Below the pieces are notes generated by a model. That model ran no database searches. It saw only the letters and a list, made by a program, of their open reading frames with translations, and was not told the DNA's origin. From positions 1 through 38,424 of the forward strand of contig JAJFKJ010000041.1 in the NCBI GenBank assembly GCA_021773275.1: a stretch of DNA of 38,424 nucleotides. The letters are read 5' to 3'. Below, one piece after another: positions 1-9,737 of this stretch (positions are counted from its first letter, which is position 1; each line of letters opens with the position of its first letter). This stretch comes from Gammaproteobacteria bacterium (GTDB lineage: Bacteria > Pseudomonadota > Gammaproteobacteria > JABCZS01). The position numbers and the translations under genes were made by a program.

Positions 1-436
1 TTACCGATGCAGTCGTGGTATCTGAATATTGCGGGTACAGCGGTAGCACCACAAGTTCATCAAAATCATTCTCGGCTATTTTTGTGAGCACTGATTGCAT
101 GCTGGGATTACCATAACGCATCGCAAAAAATACTTTTGTCGTTTCGGGTACCATCGCTTGCAGCTTTTTAGTTTTACGGTGCGTGATCACACGCATCGGC
201 GAACCTTCATCCCACCAAATAGCTGCATACAATTTTGCAAGGCGTTTGCAGCGAGTCGGTAGAATAATAAAGTGTAATAAGGGGCACCAAAGCAGGCGTG
301 ATAATTTGATGACGCGGCGGTCATGCAAAAACTCCGACAAAAAACGTTTTACAGCTTTGGGAGTAGGGGCATCAGGTGTGCCTAAATTGACCAATAAAAC
401 TGCTTTTTTATTCGAGGTTTTCAATGATGTGCTCAC
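1..436 (-). CDS. hemH: Ferrochelatase, N-terminal part (runs off the window edge)
   Basis: Inserts ferrous iron into protoporphyrin IX, the last step of heme synthesis. Translation of the minus strand gives VNLGTPDAPTPKAVKRFL near the start, then AIWWDEGSPM, FAMRYGNPSM and LPLYPQYSDTTTASV, all typical of ferrochelatase; the active-site half lies beyond base 1. No ATG fits: candidates are GTG at 436 or TTG at 424, both inside the 3' end of the thioredoxin gene, so translation is probably coupled to it. Next to adk and trx on the same strand; adk-hemH adjacency is also known from enterobacteria. The family call is firm, the start is not. Confidence 0.93.
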   Translation of the reverse strand, partial: MSTSLKTSNKKAVLLVNLGTPDAPTPKAVKRFLSEFLHDRRVIKLSRLLWCPLLHFIILPTRCKRLAKLYAAIWWDEGSPMRVITHRKTKKLQAMVPETTKVFFAMRYGNPSMQSVLTKIAENDFDELVVLPLYPQYSDTTTASV

Positions 437-770
437 GGATGTCATTCATCGATAAAGCTTTCGCTTCAGTGATTAAACGTTTAAGTTCGCCCGCAGTGAT
501 CACACCTGATTGCAGGTAAACCGCTACATTATGGCGTAAAATCATCACAGTGGGTACAGATCGCACATTGAAATCAGCTGCAAGCTCTGGTTCTTTACCA
601 ACATCAACTTGGCCGAATACGACATCTGAGAATGTTTTTGCTAAGCCTTCAACAACAGTATTAAACGATTGGCAAGGCTCACACCAATCAGCGGTAAAAT
701 CAACTACAACAATTTCTTTTGGGCCAACGATGTCATCAAAATTGTCTTTGTGTAGTGTTATTACTGTCAT
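408..770 (-). CDS. Thioredoxin-like protein with a WCEPC active site
   Basis: A 120-aa single-domain thioredoxin fold protein, presumably a cytoplasmic thiol-disulfide reductase or holder of reduced cysteines. The active site is W29-C30-E31-P32-C33, where classical thioredoxin has WCGPC; the cis-proline motif SVPT is present at about residue 75. It has no signal peptide and a C-terminal tail of about 15 residues beyond the usual fold. Its ATG overlaps the adk stop (ATGA), and its 3' end overlaps the start of hemH, so adk-trx-hemH look like one transcript. The Glu in the CxxC motif would be expected to shift the redox potential; its partner is unknown. Confidence 0.9.
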   Translation of the reverse strand: MTVITLHKDNFDDIVGPKEIVVVDFTADWCEPCQSFNTVVEGLAKTFSDVVFGQVDVGKEPELAADFNVRSVPTVMILRHNVAVYLQSGVITAGELKRLITEAKALSMNDIREHIIENLE

Positions 771-1435
771 ACTCTCGCCTCCTTGCGAAATAGTCCAAGT
801 AACTCGTTTTCAATCTGGCTCACATCTGCTGCAGCATCGATGCTTACTAATGCTGGCGCATGCGCGCTGCCTTCGTTTTCCCAATCTTGGTAATAGGCAA
901 CCAAGGGTTCTGTTTGTTGATGATAGACCGTCAAGCGCTGCTTAACCACTTCTTCTTTATCGTCATCGCGTTGGATAAGCGGCTCGCTTGTTTTGTCATC
1001 GACGCCTTCTTGTTGTGGCGGGTTGTGCTCTACGTGGTAAACACGCCCAGAACCAGGATGTATGCGTCTACCTGAAAGCCGATTGATAATCGTCTCATCA
1101 GATATCGCAAATTGAATCACGTAGTCAATCACAACCCCAGCGTCACGCATCGCTTGCGCTTGCGCGATGGTACGCGGAAAGCCATCGAAAATAAAACCAT
1201 TTGCGCAATCAGGCTGTGCAATACGTTCTTGCACAATCGGGATAATTACATCATCAGAAACCAAGCCGCCCGCATCCATGATGGCCTTGGCTTTAAGCCC
1301 TAATGCAGATTTTGCAGCCACCGCAGCGCGCAGCATATCGCCAGTCGCAATAATAGGAATATTGAGTTCTTTGACCAATAATTGGGCTTGGGTGCCCTTG
1401 CCAGCCCCGGGTGCGCCTAGCAGAATCATCCGCAT
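767..1435 (-). CDS. adk: Adenylate kinase
   Basis: Interconverts ATP + AMP and 2 ADP in the cytoplasm. The P-loop GAPGAGKGT lies at residues 7-15, the signature FDGFPRT in the middle, and a full-length LID ([13 protein letters not shown] onwards) without zinc-binding cysteines makes it the long type. The 222 aa compare with 214 in E. coli. The start at 1435 follows GGAG about 9 nt upstream. First gene of adk-trx-hemH; 61 bp separate it from relA upstream. Confidence 0.98.
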   Translation of the reverse strand: MRMILLGAPGAGKGTQAQLLVKELNIPIIATGDMLRAAVAAKSALGLKAKAIMDAGGLVSDDVIIPIVQERIAQPDCANGFIFDGFPRTIAQAQAMRDAGVVIDYVIQFAISDETIINRLSGRRIHPGSGRVYHVEHNPPQQEGVDDKTSEPLIQRDDDKEEVVKQRLTVYHQQTEPLVAYYQDWENEGSAHAPALVSIDAAADVSQIENELLGLFRKEARV

Positions 1436-1460
1436 CTGTGTTTCTCCATGCTAAAAAGCA

Positions 1461-1469
1461 ATTTTATCA
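1461..1469 (-). promoter_or_regulatory. Possible extended -10 promoter for adk-trx-hemH
   Basis: On the minus strand TGA-TAAAAT (extended -10 form TGN-TAnAAT) lies in the relA-adk gap about 25 nt before the adk ATG. There is no good -35 box. This would allow adk to be expressed separately from rlmD-relA. Confidence 0.35.
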
Positions 1470-1496
1470 TGAAATTACAGCTTGCGGCATCCCTTC

Positions 1497-3704
1497 TTAG
1501 GTCTCATGCATGCGAGAGGCACTGATGATATTGGGCAAGCTTTGTACCCGTTCAAGCACACGGGCTAAGGCATCGAGGTTCGGGACCTGTAAGGTTAAGC
1601 TGAATGTTACGGTGTTCTCTTGCTCGTCATTTTTTGACTCAATACCCGTTACATTTACCAGCTGCGCTGATAGTACAGCGGTAATATCCCGCAGTAGATA
1701 TTTACGCTCATAAGCTTTTATTAATACTCTCACCGGGTATGTTTTGTCATCATTCAGGCCCCAGCTTACTTGCAAAATGCGCTCTGGTGACTCGCTTAAT
1801 ACATTAATGAAATTGCTACAATCTTGGCGATGGACCGACACACCACGCCCCTGCGTGACATAACCAATGATGTTTTCTCCGGGCACGGGGTTACAACAGT
1901 TCGCCATAATCGTTAACAAATTACCAACACCCTCAATAGTGATATCACCAGGACGGTGTTTATCTTTTGTTGCAGCTTGCAAAGGCAAAACGTCATCACG
2001 TACATCTTGTTTTTCAAAATGACCATAAGCTGCATGCAGTACCTGTGTAATACGCAAATCTCCACGCCCAACCGCTGCAGGGATTTCATCGCCATCTTTA
2101 AAGTTGAACTTTTCAGCTATTTCATCATAATGAATATGCGCCAAGTCAAGGCGATCGCATTCTTTTTCGATCATGTCACGGCCATCTTTGATATTTTCAT
2201 CGCGATGCTGCAAGCGAAACCAAGCGCGCACTTTGGCACGGCCCCGGGCAGTAAAGATGAAACCACTGTCGGTGTTTAGCCAGTCTCTACTAGGCTTGGC
2301 CTCTTTTTGCGTGAGAATTTCTACTTGGTCGCCTGTTTTCAATTGATAGGTCAACGGTACAATGCGGCCACTGATTTTTGCGCCACGCGTACGGTGCCCG
2401 ACCTGGGTATGTACATGGTAGGCAAAATCAATCGCTGTCGCGCCATTAGGCAGATCAAAAACTTCGCCCTTGGGCGTAAACACATAAACGCGATCTTCCG
2501 TAACCGTATTTTGCAAGTCTGAAAAAACTTCGTCTGCTGTATTCACTTCTTCTTGCCAGTCAAGCAGGCTACGCAACCATTTAACTTTGCCTTCTAAGCC
2601 GGAACTTGTTTCACTGCCTTCTTTATAGGCCCAATGCGCACAAACACCCATTTCTGATTCGTCATGCATAGCTTGTGTGCGTATTTGCACCTCCAGGGCC
2701 TTGCCGGAAGGACCAACTACAGCAGTGTGCAAAGAACGATAACCATTGGCTTTGGGCTGCGCTCTATAATCATCAAACTCTTTAGGAATATGGTTCCATA
2801 AACGATGAACCGTGCCAAGTGCCGCATAACATTGCGCCACTTCGCTGACAATAATTCGCACCGCACGAGCATCATAGACTTCTTCGTACTGCACATTTTT
2901 ACGCTGCATTTTACGCCAAATAGAATATATATGTTTTACACGTCCATGAACATCTGCTTTAACACCATCTTTTACAAGCTCACCTTGCAGTTGCATGACA
3001 ACATTCTCAATTGCTTGCTGGCGTTCTTCTCGCTTTTCATCGATATATTTTGCAATTTGTTTGTATTGTTCTGGCTCCAGGTAACGAAACGCCCAATCCT
3101 CCAGCTGCCATTTTAAATAACCAACGCCTAGGCGGTTTGCTAAAGGTGCATATATTTCTCTTGCTTGCGTCGCAAGCATCGATTTTTCCGCATTATCAGC
3201 CTTTTTTGCGGCATGCATTAAATAAATATGCTCGGCCAGTTTAATGATAACCACACGAACATCTTCAACCATCGCAAGCAGCATTTTTCGGATATTGTTT
3301 AACTGCTGTTCGTACTGTTCGGGGCTCTCATATTCTGGCCGCATTGACTTTACTGCGTCCATTTTCTCCGTGCCCAACACTAGTTTGGCAAGCGCTGGCG
3401 TGAAGTCTTCCTGAAGTTTATCTTCATCGATATACTCACTACGTGCCGCAGGGTAAATTAATGTTGCGACCAGCGTATCAGCATCCAGCTTTAACTCAGA
3501 TAATATTTCAACCATGGCAGCACCCTGCTGCAATAACTGCACGGGGACATTGTGTTTTTCTTGCCAGGTGACAAGTGTTTGGCAAGCATCCTGCAGTTGC
3601 TGACCTTGTTGCGCATTATAATGCTTTGCAACTTCGTTTGCCCAGACATTAATAGACTGTGCATCGTTATCTAAAAATAATTTACTGCTTCCAAGCTTTA
3701 CCAT
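1497..3704 (-). CDS. relA: GTP pyrophosphokinase RelA, synthetase-only type
   Basis: Makes (p)ppGpp on starved ribosomes with uncharged tRNA. The N-terminal HD hydrolase domain is degenerate (around residues 60-170, no HD pair). The synthetase domain carries E309-F-D-D, the ExDD signature of monofunctional RelA rather than the RxKD of SpoT-type enzymes. A TGS domain follows (VYVFTPKGEVFDLPNGATA), then a Cys-rich zinc-finger region (ANCCNPVPG) and a C-terminal ACT domain. The length of 735 aa is close to E. coli RelA (744). The ATG lies one base after the rlmD stop, so rlmD-relA are translationally coupled, an order shared with many gammaproteobacteria. Confidence 0.97.
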   Translation of the reverse strand: MVKLGSSKLFLDNDAQSINVWANEVAKHYNAQQGQQLQDACQTLVTWQEKHNVPVQLLQQGAAMVEILSELKLDADTLVATLIYPAARSEYIDEDKLQEDFTPALAKLVLGTEKMDAVKSMRPEYESPEQYEQQLNNIRKMLLAMVEDVRVVIIKLAEHIYLMHAAKKADNAEKSMLATQAREIYAPLANRLGVGYLKWQLEDWAFRYLEPEQYKQIAKYIDEKREERQQAIENVVMQLQGELVKDGVKADVHGRVKHIYSIWRKMQRKNVQYEEVYDARAVRIIVSEVAQCYAALGTVHRLWNHIPKEFDDYRAQPKANGYRSLHTAVVGPSGKALEVQIRTQAMHDESEMGVCAHWAYKEGSETSSGLEGKVKWLRSLLDWQEEVNTADEVFSDLQNTVTEDRVYVFTPKGEVFDLPNGATAIDFAYHVHTQVGHRTRGAKISGRIVPLTYQLKTGDQVEILTQKEAKPSRDWLNTDSGFIFTARGRAKVRAWFRLQHRDENIKDGRDMIEKECDRLDLAHIHYDEIAEKFNFKDGDEIPAAVGRGDLRITQVLHAAYGHFEKQDVRDDVLPLQAATKDKHRPGDITIEGVGNLLTIMANCCNPVPGENIIGYVTQGRGVSVHRQDCSNFINVLSESPERILQVSWGLNDDKTYPVRVLIKAYERKYLLRDITAVLSAQLVNVTGIESKNDEQENTVTFSLTLQVPNLDALARVLERVQSLPNIISASRMHET

Positions 3705-3705
3705 G

Positions 3706-5013
3706 TCATTCCTTTACAAATAACGCCATTGCTTCCGTATGTTGTGTATGGGTGAACATATCCATAATGCCTATTTTTTGCAGTTGATAGCCTTGCTGCG
3801 CCAACAAGCCCGCATCCCTGGCTAGAGTTGCCGGATTACAAGAGACATAAACAATACGCGCAGGATTTAATTTTGCCAACAGCGGAACAACTGCCTCGGC
3901 ACCGCTACGTGGCGGATCGATCAAGATTTTATCATAAGGTTGCTGGGCCCATGGTTGTGCGCTGCAGTCTTCCGCTAAGTTTGCACAATACGCAGTAACA
4001 TTATCTAGCTTGTTTAGCTTAGCATTCTCTAGCACACGCTGTACCATTTCTTCATCACCTTCTACCCCCACAACAGCCTTGGTTTTTTGGGCTAATGGCA
4101 AGGTAAAATTACCCAGACCGCAGAATAAATCCAGCACGGTGTCTTCGCGCTTCAATTCGAGCAATTCAATCGCTTGGCTCACCATTTGTTGATTAATGCC
4201 GGCATTAACTTGCGTAAAATCATTGGGGTGAAACTGCAATGTCAAACCCTGCTCTTGCAAACTATATTGCAGCCGCTCGGGGCCTTCTACTGGCCATATG
4301 CGATGCACCGTTTTCGGACCTTTTGGCTGTAGATACAGCTGAATATTATATGTTTTTGCAAAGTCGATGCACAGCGCGATATCTTCATCGCTGAACGCAG
4401 CAAGATGACGCAGAACAAAGGCAATACCATCATCGCCTACGGCGACTTCCACCTGTGGAATTTCTTTAAAAATTGACAAGCTTGCAAATAATGCGCGCAA
4501 AGGCAGCCACAATTTGGCAACATCGGGATGGATGACTTCACAAGTATCGCAATCGGCAAGGTAGCGCCCATTTTGCTCACGAAAACCTAGTAATAATTTT
4601 TCTTTTTTATTGACATAGCGCACGCCTATTCTGGCTTTGCGACGGTACCCATAAGGCTCTGTCTTTAAGGGCGCCAACCACTGCTGTGGTTGCACCTGAC
4701 CAAAATGTTCCAGCTGCTGCGCCAAAGCACTTTGCTTCAGTTCAATTTGCTGCATTTGTGTCATATGCTGCAGTTGACAGCCACCACAAACGCCAAAGTG
4801 TTGACACTTTCCTTTGATTCTATCCGGGCTTGGATCTAACACTTCCTTAAGGTTCGCCATCGCATAACGGCGCTTATTGGCATAAACATGGACGCGTACG
4901 CGCTCTTGTGGCAAAGTTTGCGGCACAAAGCAGCGCTTGCCCTCAATTGTGCCAAGTCCTTGGCCATCGTGAGACAGCGCATCAATGATTATTTCATACT
5001 CTTTATCAGCCAT
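3706..5013 (-). CDS. rlmD: 23S rRNA (uracil-1939-C5)-methyltransferase
   Basis: SAM-dependent methylation of U1939 in 23S rRNA. An N-terminal TRAM domain (EIIIDALSHDGQGLGT) is followed by the 4Fe-4S cysteines C70, C76, C79 and the later DCDTC, SAM motif LDLFCGLGNFTLPLA, DPPRSGA, and the catalytic Cys in VSCNPATLARD. The open frame extends to 5127, but the first 38 codons are hydrophobic, unlike the family, and overlap the divergent barA; the ATG at 5013 gives 435 aa (E. coli 433). No Shine-Dalgarno precedes it, and a TATAAT ends 6 nt before the ATG, so the mRNA may be leaderless. Confidence 0.96.
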   Translation of the reverse strand: MADKEYEIIIDALSHDGQGLGTIEGKRCFVPQTLPQERVRVHVYANKRRYAMANLKEVLDPSPDRIKGKCQHFGVCGGCQLQHMTQMQQIELKQSALAQQLEHFGQVQPQQWLAPLKTEPYGYRRKARIGVRYVNKKEKLLLGFREQNGRYLADCDTCEVIHPDVAKLWLPLRALFASLSIFKEIPQVEVAVGDDGIAFVLRHLAAFSDEDIALCIDFAKTYNIQLYLQPKGPKTVHRIWPVEGPERLQYSLQEQGLTLQFHPNDFTQVNAGINQQMVSQAIELLELKREDTVLDLFCGLGNFTLPLAQKTKAVVGVEGDEEMVQRVLENAKLNKLDNVTAYCANLAEDCSAQPWAQQPYDKILIDPPRSGAEAVVPLLAKLNPARIVYVSCNPATLARDAGLLAQQGYQLQKIGIMDMFTHTQHTEAMALFVKE

Positions 5014-5085
5014 TTTGGCATTATAACATGGCTGTACCGCCCTGCATTTTATTGATATAATGCGGGGACATAGGAGAAAGAAGGC
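5014..5085. promoter_or_regulatory. Divergent promoter region rlmD / barA
   Basis: Perfect -10 hexamers occur on both strands: TATAAT at 5056-5061 (plus, toward barA) and at 5020-5025 (minus, toward rlmD). Neither has a convincing -35 box. For barA a strong AGGAG (5072-5076) and a second AAGG (5081-5084) precede the ATG at 5086. For rlmD the -10 is so close that transcription would begin at about the start codon. Confidence 0.5.
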
Positions 5086-7755
5086 ATGGATAGCCAAACT
5101 CACAAGCAGGGCTGGAAGCTGAAGCATCGCTTGTTACTACTCACACTAATCCCATCAATTTTGCTACCTACGCTGGTAGCTGTTTATTACACTTACGCGC
5201 AGTTTAATGGTTTAGAGAACATGCTCGCAAAGCAAAGCAAAGCGCATGCCTTGGAGCTCACGCTTGCAGCTGAATACCCCGTCATCATGGGTTATAAACA
5301 ATTACTTAATACTGCAGTGACCGAGCTCAGCACTGAGCCCGATGTAAAAGCTGCCGCCATCTATGATAAAAACCGGAAACTACTGGCTTCAGCTGGAAAC
5401 TTCAGCACAGGCAATAGCAAGCTATTAACGCAGATGCCGATTTATATGCGCGGTACTCATCAAGGCGTTGAAGGGCTAGCACCTATTGGTTGGGTAGCAT
5501 TAGAAACCGATCGTTCAGCCATTATTCCTATGCGCTCAAGCATGATAATAACCTGCCTTGTCATTATATTTTTTGGAATAGGTTTGAGCTGTTTGCTCGC
5601 CGTTGGTGTTAGCCGCGATATTACTAAGCCACTGATGGCTATGGTCGATGTCATCGACCGTCTCCGGGAAGGAAAGCTAGGTGCCCGCGTTGAAGCACAT
5701 GCCAAAGATGAACTTGCTTTTCTCAAAAGTGGCATTAACAATATGGCCGAAGAAATCGAACGGTCTCAAGAAAATTTACAATACAACGTTGAAAATGCAA
5801 CCAGCGACTTGCGAAGTTCACTTGAAAAAATTGAAAACCAAAATAAAGAACTCACCCAGGCGCGTGGTGAAGCCTTAAAGGCCAGTCAAACAAAATCTGA
5901 ATTTTTGGCAAACATGAGTCATGAAATCCGCACACCCATGAACGGCATTATTGGCTTTACCGACTTGGTTCTAAAAACAAAACTATCGCCTCTTCAAAAA
6001 GACTACATGACAACCATTCACAAGTCTTCAAGAAGCTTGCTACAAATATTGAATGATGTATTAGATTTCTCCAAGCTTGAAGCAGGCAAATTAACATACA
6101 GCCCTGAAGCTACTGCGTTAAAAGAAATCATTGAAGAATCCTTGAGTATACTCGCCCCTGTTGCCCATGAAAAACAATTAGAGCTTATTATGCTCTATGA
6201 CGTGGGCACGCCTGAAAATGTATATGCAGACCCGCTACGCATTAAACAAGTCATTACCAACCTTATTTCAAATGCTGTGAAATTCACTAACCATGGTCAT
6301 ATCGTTATCCGTGTCACACTAGAATCCAAGCAAGAAAACGGCTACATCATTAAAGTCAGCGTAGCAGACACCGGAATAGGGATGGATGAACAAACCCAAA
6401 AGCGAATATTTAATGCATTCATGCAGGGTGATACGACCACTGCCCGACGCTATGGGGGGACCGGCCTTGGCTTAGTTATTTCACAAAAGATCGTTGCTCA
6501 GATGGGCGGGGAAATCACTTTGCAAAGCAGCCCAAAAACTGGCTCAACATTTTCATTTACATTTTTTACCCGTACTCTAGATTCATCTTCCAACCGGGCA
6601 ACACCTCAGCTGGCACCACTCTACCAAAAACGTGCATTGCTTCTAGAGCAGCATCCACTGCAGAGCAAAGCCTTGCATAATATTTTATTAGATGCCCACA
6701 TGGAAGTCACTATAGCCAATGATGCCGAGGCCTTGACACAACACCTGAAGTCTGAGATAAACTATGATATCGGCATCATCAGCAGCTCAAACTTATATGA
6801 TCACCCAGAAATTGCAACGCTGACAGAGCAGCTTGCGAAAAGTCAAAGCGTTAACCACGTTATAACTTTGCTTAACACCACGGATACACACCAACAAACA
6901 AGCTTGCTAAAGCAAGGTGCAAATCTTTGCCTGGCAAAGCCCATTGAAGCTAAGCGCCTAGTGCAATATATCACGCAAACAATACTAGAGCTTTCTCTTG
7001 ACTCCATGCCAGACTTACCAAAAAATAAAATATCTGTGCAGGTACTTGCCGTTGATGATAATCCAGCAAACTTGAAGCTTGTTACCGCTTTATTAGAAGC
7101 TATAGGCTGCGGTGTTGTTAGCGCTTCAAGTGGTATTGATGCTATTGAGTACTATAAAAAACAAAAATTTGATATCGTATTTATGGATATACATATGCCA
7201 GGCATGGATGGCATTGAAACAACTCGCCGCATTAAAGCTATTAATACATCCGTTCCTGTAGTAGCACTCACAGCGCACGCAACTGTGGATGAATTTTCGG
7301 ACATTAATCTAGATGATTTTCAAGAGTTTTTAACGAAGCCTGTAAGTGAACATAGCTTGCGGAAAACAATTAATGCATTATCAATTCAAGAGGAGGCTAG
7401 CACCATGAGTAATAATAAAACTTTACCTGTACTGGACTGGGCACTTGCTGTAAAACGTGCCAACAATAATAGTGAGCTAGCTCTTGAGTTACATGAAATG
7501 CTGCTTGTAGATTTGGAGCAACAGCGCAAAGAGCTTGAGGCATTGGCCGAAAAAAGTGATTTAGAGGCCATGAAACTAGTCACGCATAAAATGAAAGGCG
7601 CTTGTTGTTATTGCGGTGTTCCTGAACTTCATGAAGCTGTTAAAGCACTGGAGTCTGCGATACACGAAAGCAAAGGTGATTGGCAACCTTTATTAGGGTC
7701 ACTCGATAGCTGCATTGAGCGCGTCCTGCAAGCACCCATCCCTTCATCAAACTAG
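5086..7755 (+). CDS. barA: BarA/GacS/LetS-type hybrid sensor histidine kinase
   Basis: Inner-membrane tripartite kinase expected to phosphorylate a UvrY/GacA/LetA response regulator and, through CsrA-sequestering RNAs, switch metabolism and virulence. Order: TM1 about 15-37, periplasmic loop, TM2 about 153-176, HAMP, coiled coil 225-265, HisKA with H279 in [12 protein letters not shown], HATPase ([22 protein letters not shown]), a degenerate receiver around 520-640 where serines replace the phospho-Asp, a full receiver with D701 ([11 protein letters not shown]), and a C-terminal HPt with H834 (THKMKGA). Divergent from rlmD as in E. coli. The stop overlaps the acpS stop by 4 bp. The cognate regulator is not in the window. 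Confidence 0.95.
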   Translation: MDSQTHKQGWKLKHRLLLLTLIPSILLPTLVAVYYTYAQFNGLENMLAKQSKAHALELTLAAEYPVIMGYKQLLNTAVTELSTEPDVKAAAIYDKNRKLLASAGNFSTGNSKLLTQMPIYMRGTHQGVEGLAPIGWVALETDRSAIIPMRSSMIITCLVIIFFGIGLSCLLAVGVSRDITKPLMAMVDVIDRLREGKLGARVEAHAKDELAFLKSGINNMAEEIERSQENLQYNVENATSDLRSSLEKIENQNKELTQARGEALKASQTKSEFLANMSHEIRTPMNGIIGFTDLVLKTKLSPLQKDYMTTIHKSSRSLLQILNDVLDFSKLEAGKLTYSPEATALKEIIEESLSILAPVAHEKQLELIMLYDVGTPENVYADPLRIKQVITNLISNAVKFTNHGHIVIRVTLESKQENGYIIKVSVADTGIGMDEQTQKRIFNAFMQGDTTTARRYGGTGLGLVISQKIVAQMGGEITLQSSPKTGSTFSFTFFTRTLDSSSNRATPQLAPLYQKRALLLEQHPLQSKALHNILLDAHMEVTIANDAEALTQHLKSEINYDIGIISSSNLYDHPEIATLTEQLAKSQSVNHVITLLNTTDTHQQTSLLKQGANLCLAKPIEAKRLVQYITQTILELSLDSMPDLPKNKISVQVLAVDDNPANLKLVTALLEAIGCGVVSASSGIDAIEYYKKQKFDIVFMDIHMPGMDGIETTRRIKAINTSVPVVALTAHATVDEFSDINLDDFQEFLTKPVSEHSLRKTINALSIQEEASTMSNNKTLPVLDWALAVKRANNNSELALELHEMLLVDLEQQRKELEALAEKSDLEAMKLVTHKMKGACCYCGVPELHEAVKALESAIHESKGDWQPLLGSLDSCIERVLQAPIPSSN

Positions 7756-8126
7756 GTAAGAACCACAAACGCTATTGCTGTATGCCGCTCGTGGGCAATG
7801 CTTAAATGGCTTTGCTGCACGCCCAGCTTCTCAGCCATGCATTGAGCTTGACCACTAAACTCTAAGCACGGTTTCCCAAGCCCATCACTACACACCGTAA
7901 TATCACGCATGTACAAACCATCACGGAAACCTGTTCCAAAAGCTTTTGCCACCGCTTCTTTCACCGCGAAGCGGCTTGCAAGAAACTGTGCAGGCAAATT
8001 GCTTTTTTTGTAAACTGCCAACTCTGCCTCAGATAATATTCTTTCTGCAAATTTATCACCATGATCTTCAAGACTTTTAACGATGCGATCGATATCAACG
8101 ATATCAGTGCCTACCCCTTTAATCAT
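7752..8126 (-). CDS. acpS: Holo-[acyl-carrier-protein] synthase
   Basis: Transfers 4'-phosphopantetheine from CoA to apo-ACP, needed for fatty acid synthesis. Shows the [10 protein letters not shown]-terminus with the metal-binding Asp, the [16 protein letters not shown] signature and the C-terminal SIAHE...AIAFV strand. 124 aa, normal for the family. It follows recO by one base as last gene of the lepA operon. In E. coli pdxJ lies between recO and acpS; it is absent here. Confidence 0.96.
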   Translation of the reverse strand: MIKGVGTDIVDIDRIVKSLEDHGDKFAERILSEAELAVYKKSNLPAQFLASRFAVKEAVAKAFGTGFRDGLYMRDITVCSDGLGKPCLEFSGQAQCMAEKLGVQQSHLSIAHERHTAIAFVVLT

Positions 8127-8127
8127 T

Positions 8128-8847
8128 TTAGACCTCCATTGGTGTGTGCAATAAAAACTTTGATTGAATCGGCTTATGGCCGAGCAGGCGTCTTAATGCG
8201 GCCTGCAATATTATTTTTGCCTGAAAATTATGCTTTGCTTCTTTTAAATTATCGTTCGCTAGGGCTAGAAGTGTTTCGCCGGAAACAATTATTGACCCAT
8301 TTGCAATTATGGCGCTGGTCATTTCAATAGCGCCTTGTTCTGGGAAAAATAGATATTCCTTATCTTTTTGAATGGGCTCACCATGCTTGTCTTGTTGCAG
8401 CATCAGCTCATAACCCAATACTTGCAATAGATTTTTTTCAAACAAACGTAAAGCTTGAGTATAATTATCTTCTGTTGCAGTAATGCTTAAAACTTCACCA
8501 TAAAACAAAAACATTTCCGGAAACGCCATATGAGGATGCAGTAGCCGGCTCAATAATTCATTTATGTAAAATGCACATGCGAGCCGCTCACCAGATAAAT
8601 TCAACAGTGAACCACTCAGCTCACAACTTGTCAGTGTTTTGAGCTCAGACCTTCCAACGTACGAAATTAAAAGCGGTAAAAAAGGGCGCAACAAACCTTT
8701 TTGCGGTGATTTTAATCTTCTTGCGCCCTTTGCGATTAAACTTATTTTTCCGTGATCGCGTGTAAAGCAATCAAGCAATAAACTGGTTTCACGATAATGT
8801 CTTGTGTGCAATACATATGCAGGCTCTAGCTCAACACGGGGCTTCAC
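8128..8847 (-). CDS. recO: DNA repair protein RecO
   Basis: RecFOR-pathway mediator that anneals ssDNA and helps load RecA on SSB-coated DNA. The N-terminal OB fold reads AYVLHTRHYRETSLLLDCFTR, followed by HGKISLIAKGARR; the helical C-terminal domain ends near LLGHKPIQSK. 239 aa against 242 in E. coli. The start is GTG at 8847, overlapping the era TGA (GTGA), so it is coupled to era. The zinc-finger cysteines found in some RecO proteins are not evident. Confidence 0.95.
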   Translation of the reverse strand: MKPRVELEPAYVLHTRHYRETSLLLDCFTRDHGKISLIAKGARRLKSPQKGLLRPFLPLLISYVGRSELKTLTSCELSGSLLNLSGERLACAFYINELLSRLLHPHMAFPEMFLFYGEVLSITATEDNYTQALRLFEKNLLQVLGYELMLQQDKHGEPIQKDKEYLFFPEQGAIEMTSAIIANGSIIVSGETLLALANDNLKEAKHNFQAKIILQAALRRLLGHKPIQSKFLLHTPMEV

Positions 8848-9737
8848 TTATCGTACCCGAATTTTTGTATTAGCTGATCTGTATCTGACCACTTGTCTTT
8901 CACCTTGACCCAAAGCCGCAACATAATTTTAGTGTTTAATGATTTCTCCAGGTCTTCTCTTGCACGGGTACCGATCGACTTTAAGCGTGCGCCTTTCTGC
9001 CCAATAATTATCGCTTTTTGACTATTACGCGCCACGAAAATGTTTGCATCAATATGTGTTATTTTTTCTTGTTTTTCCATGCGCTCAATCACCACATGGG
9101 TTTCATAGGGAAGCTCCTGACCCAATGCACGAATTAATTTTTCACGAATAAGTTCCGAAGCAATAAAGCGGGCATCACGATCTGTTTTTGCATCCGTCGG
9201 AAAGTAAAACTCTTCAACTTCGGGTAAATCTTGCGCAATCAGTGATTCTAGCTTGTCGACATTTTGGCCTGACATCGCAGAAACAGATATCACCTGCTTA
9301 AAACCATATTTTTCATTAAGCTTCGCAATATGTGGCAGCAAGGCATCCCTGTCCGTAACCTCATCTATTTTATTGATGACTAAAATTATTTTTGCTTCAG
9401 CTTTTTCCAGTTTTTGTGCAACCCAGGCATCGCCGTCATTAAAATGCAAACCATCGATAACAAATAATATCAGATCAACATCATGGATCGCTGAGATTGC
9501 TGCCTTATTCATATACTTGTTTATTTTGCGAGGTAATTTTTCATGCAAGCCGGGCGTATCAGCATAGATGTATTGAATATTATCTTTTGTTTTGATGCCA
9601 AGCACGCGATGACGCGTTGTTTGTGGCTTACGTGATGTGATGCTGAGTTTTTCACCCAAAATGCGATTGAGCAAGGTGGATTTTCCAACGTTCGGCCGCC
9701 CTACAACTGCTATATACCCTGATTTTTTCTTATTCAT
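8844..9737 (-). CDS. era: GTPase Era
   Basis: Essential GTPase that binds the 3' end of 16S rRNA during 30S assembly. G1 GRPNVGKSTL, G2 region with TTRHR, G3 DTPGLH, G4 NKID and G5 SAM are all visible, then a KH domain with GQKGARLKSIGTRAR. The frame is open to 9803, but the family N-terminus fits the ATG at 9737 (297 aa; E. coli 301), which has GGAG about 11 nt upstream and overlaps the end of rnc by 8 bp. Confidence 0.97.
   Translation of the reverse strand: MNKKKSGYIAVVGRPNVGKSTLLNRILGEKLSITSRKPQTTRHRVLGIKTKDNIQYIYADTPGLHEKLPRKINKYMNKAAISAIHDVDLILFVIDGLHFNDGDAWVAQKLEKAEAKIILVINKIDEVTDRDALLPHIAKLNEKYGFKQVISVSAMSGQNVDKLESLIAQDLPEVEEFYFPTDAKTDRDARFIASELIREKLIRALGQELPYETHVVIERMEKQEKITHIDANIFVARNSQKAIIIGQKGARLKSIGTRAREDLEKSLNTKIMLRLWVKVKDKWSDTDQLIQKFGYDK

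Noticed and set aside
550-945. 131-codon open frame on the plus strand
   Set aside because: It is antisense to trx and adk, both of which have full family signatures; no ribosome site.
5014-5127. N-terminal extension of rlmD with a hydrophobic stretch resembling a signal peptide
   Set aside because: It overlaps barA and its promoter, and RlmD is a cytoplasmic enzyme starting with the TRAM domain; the ATG at 5013 fits family length.
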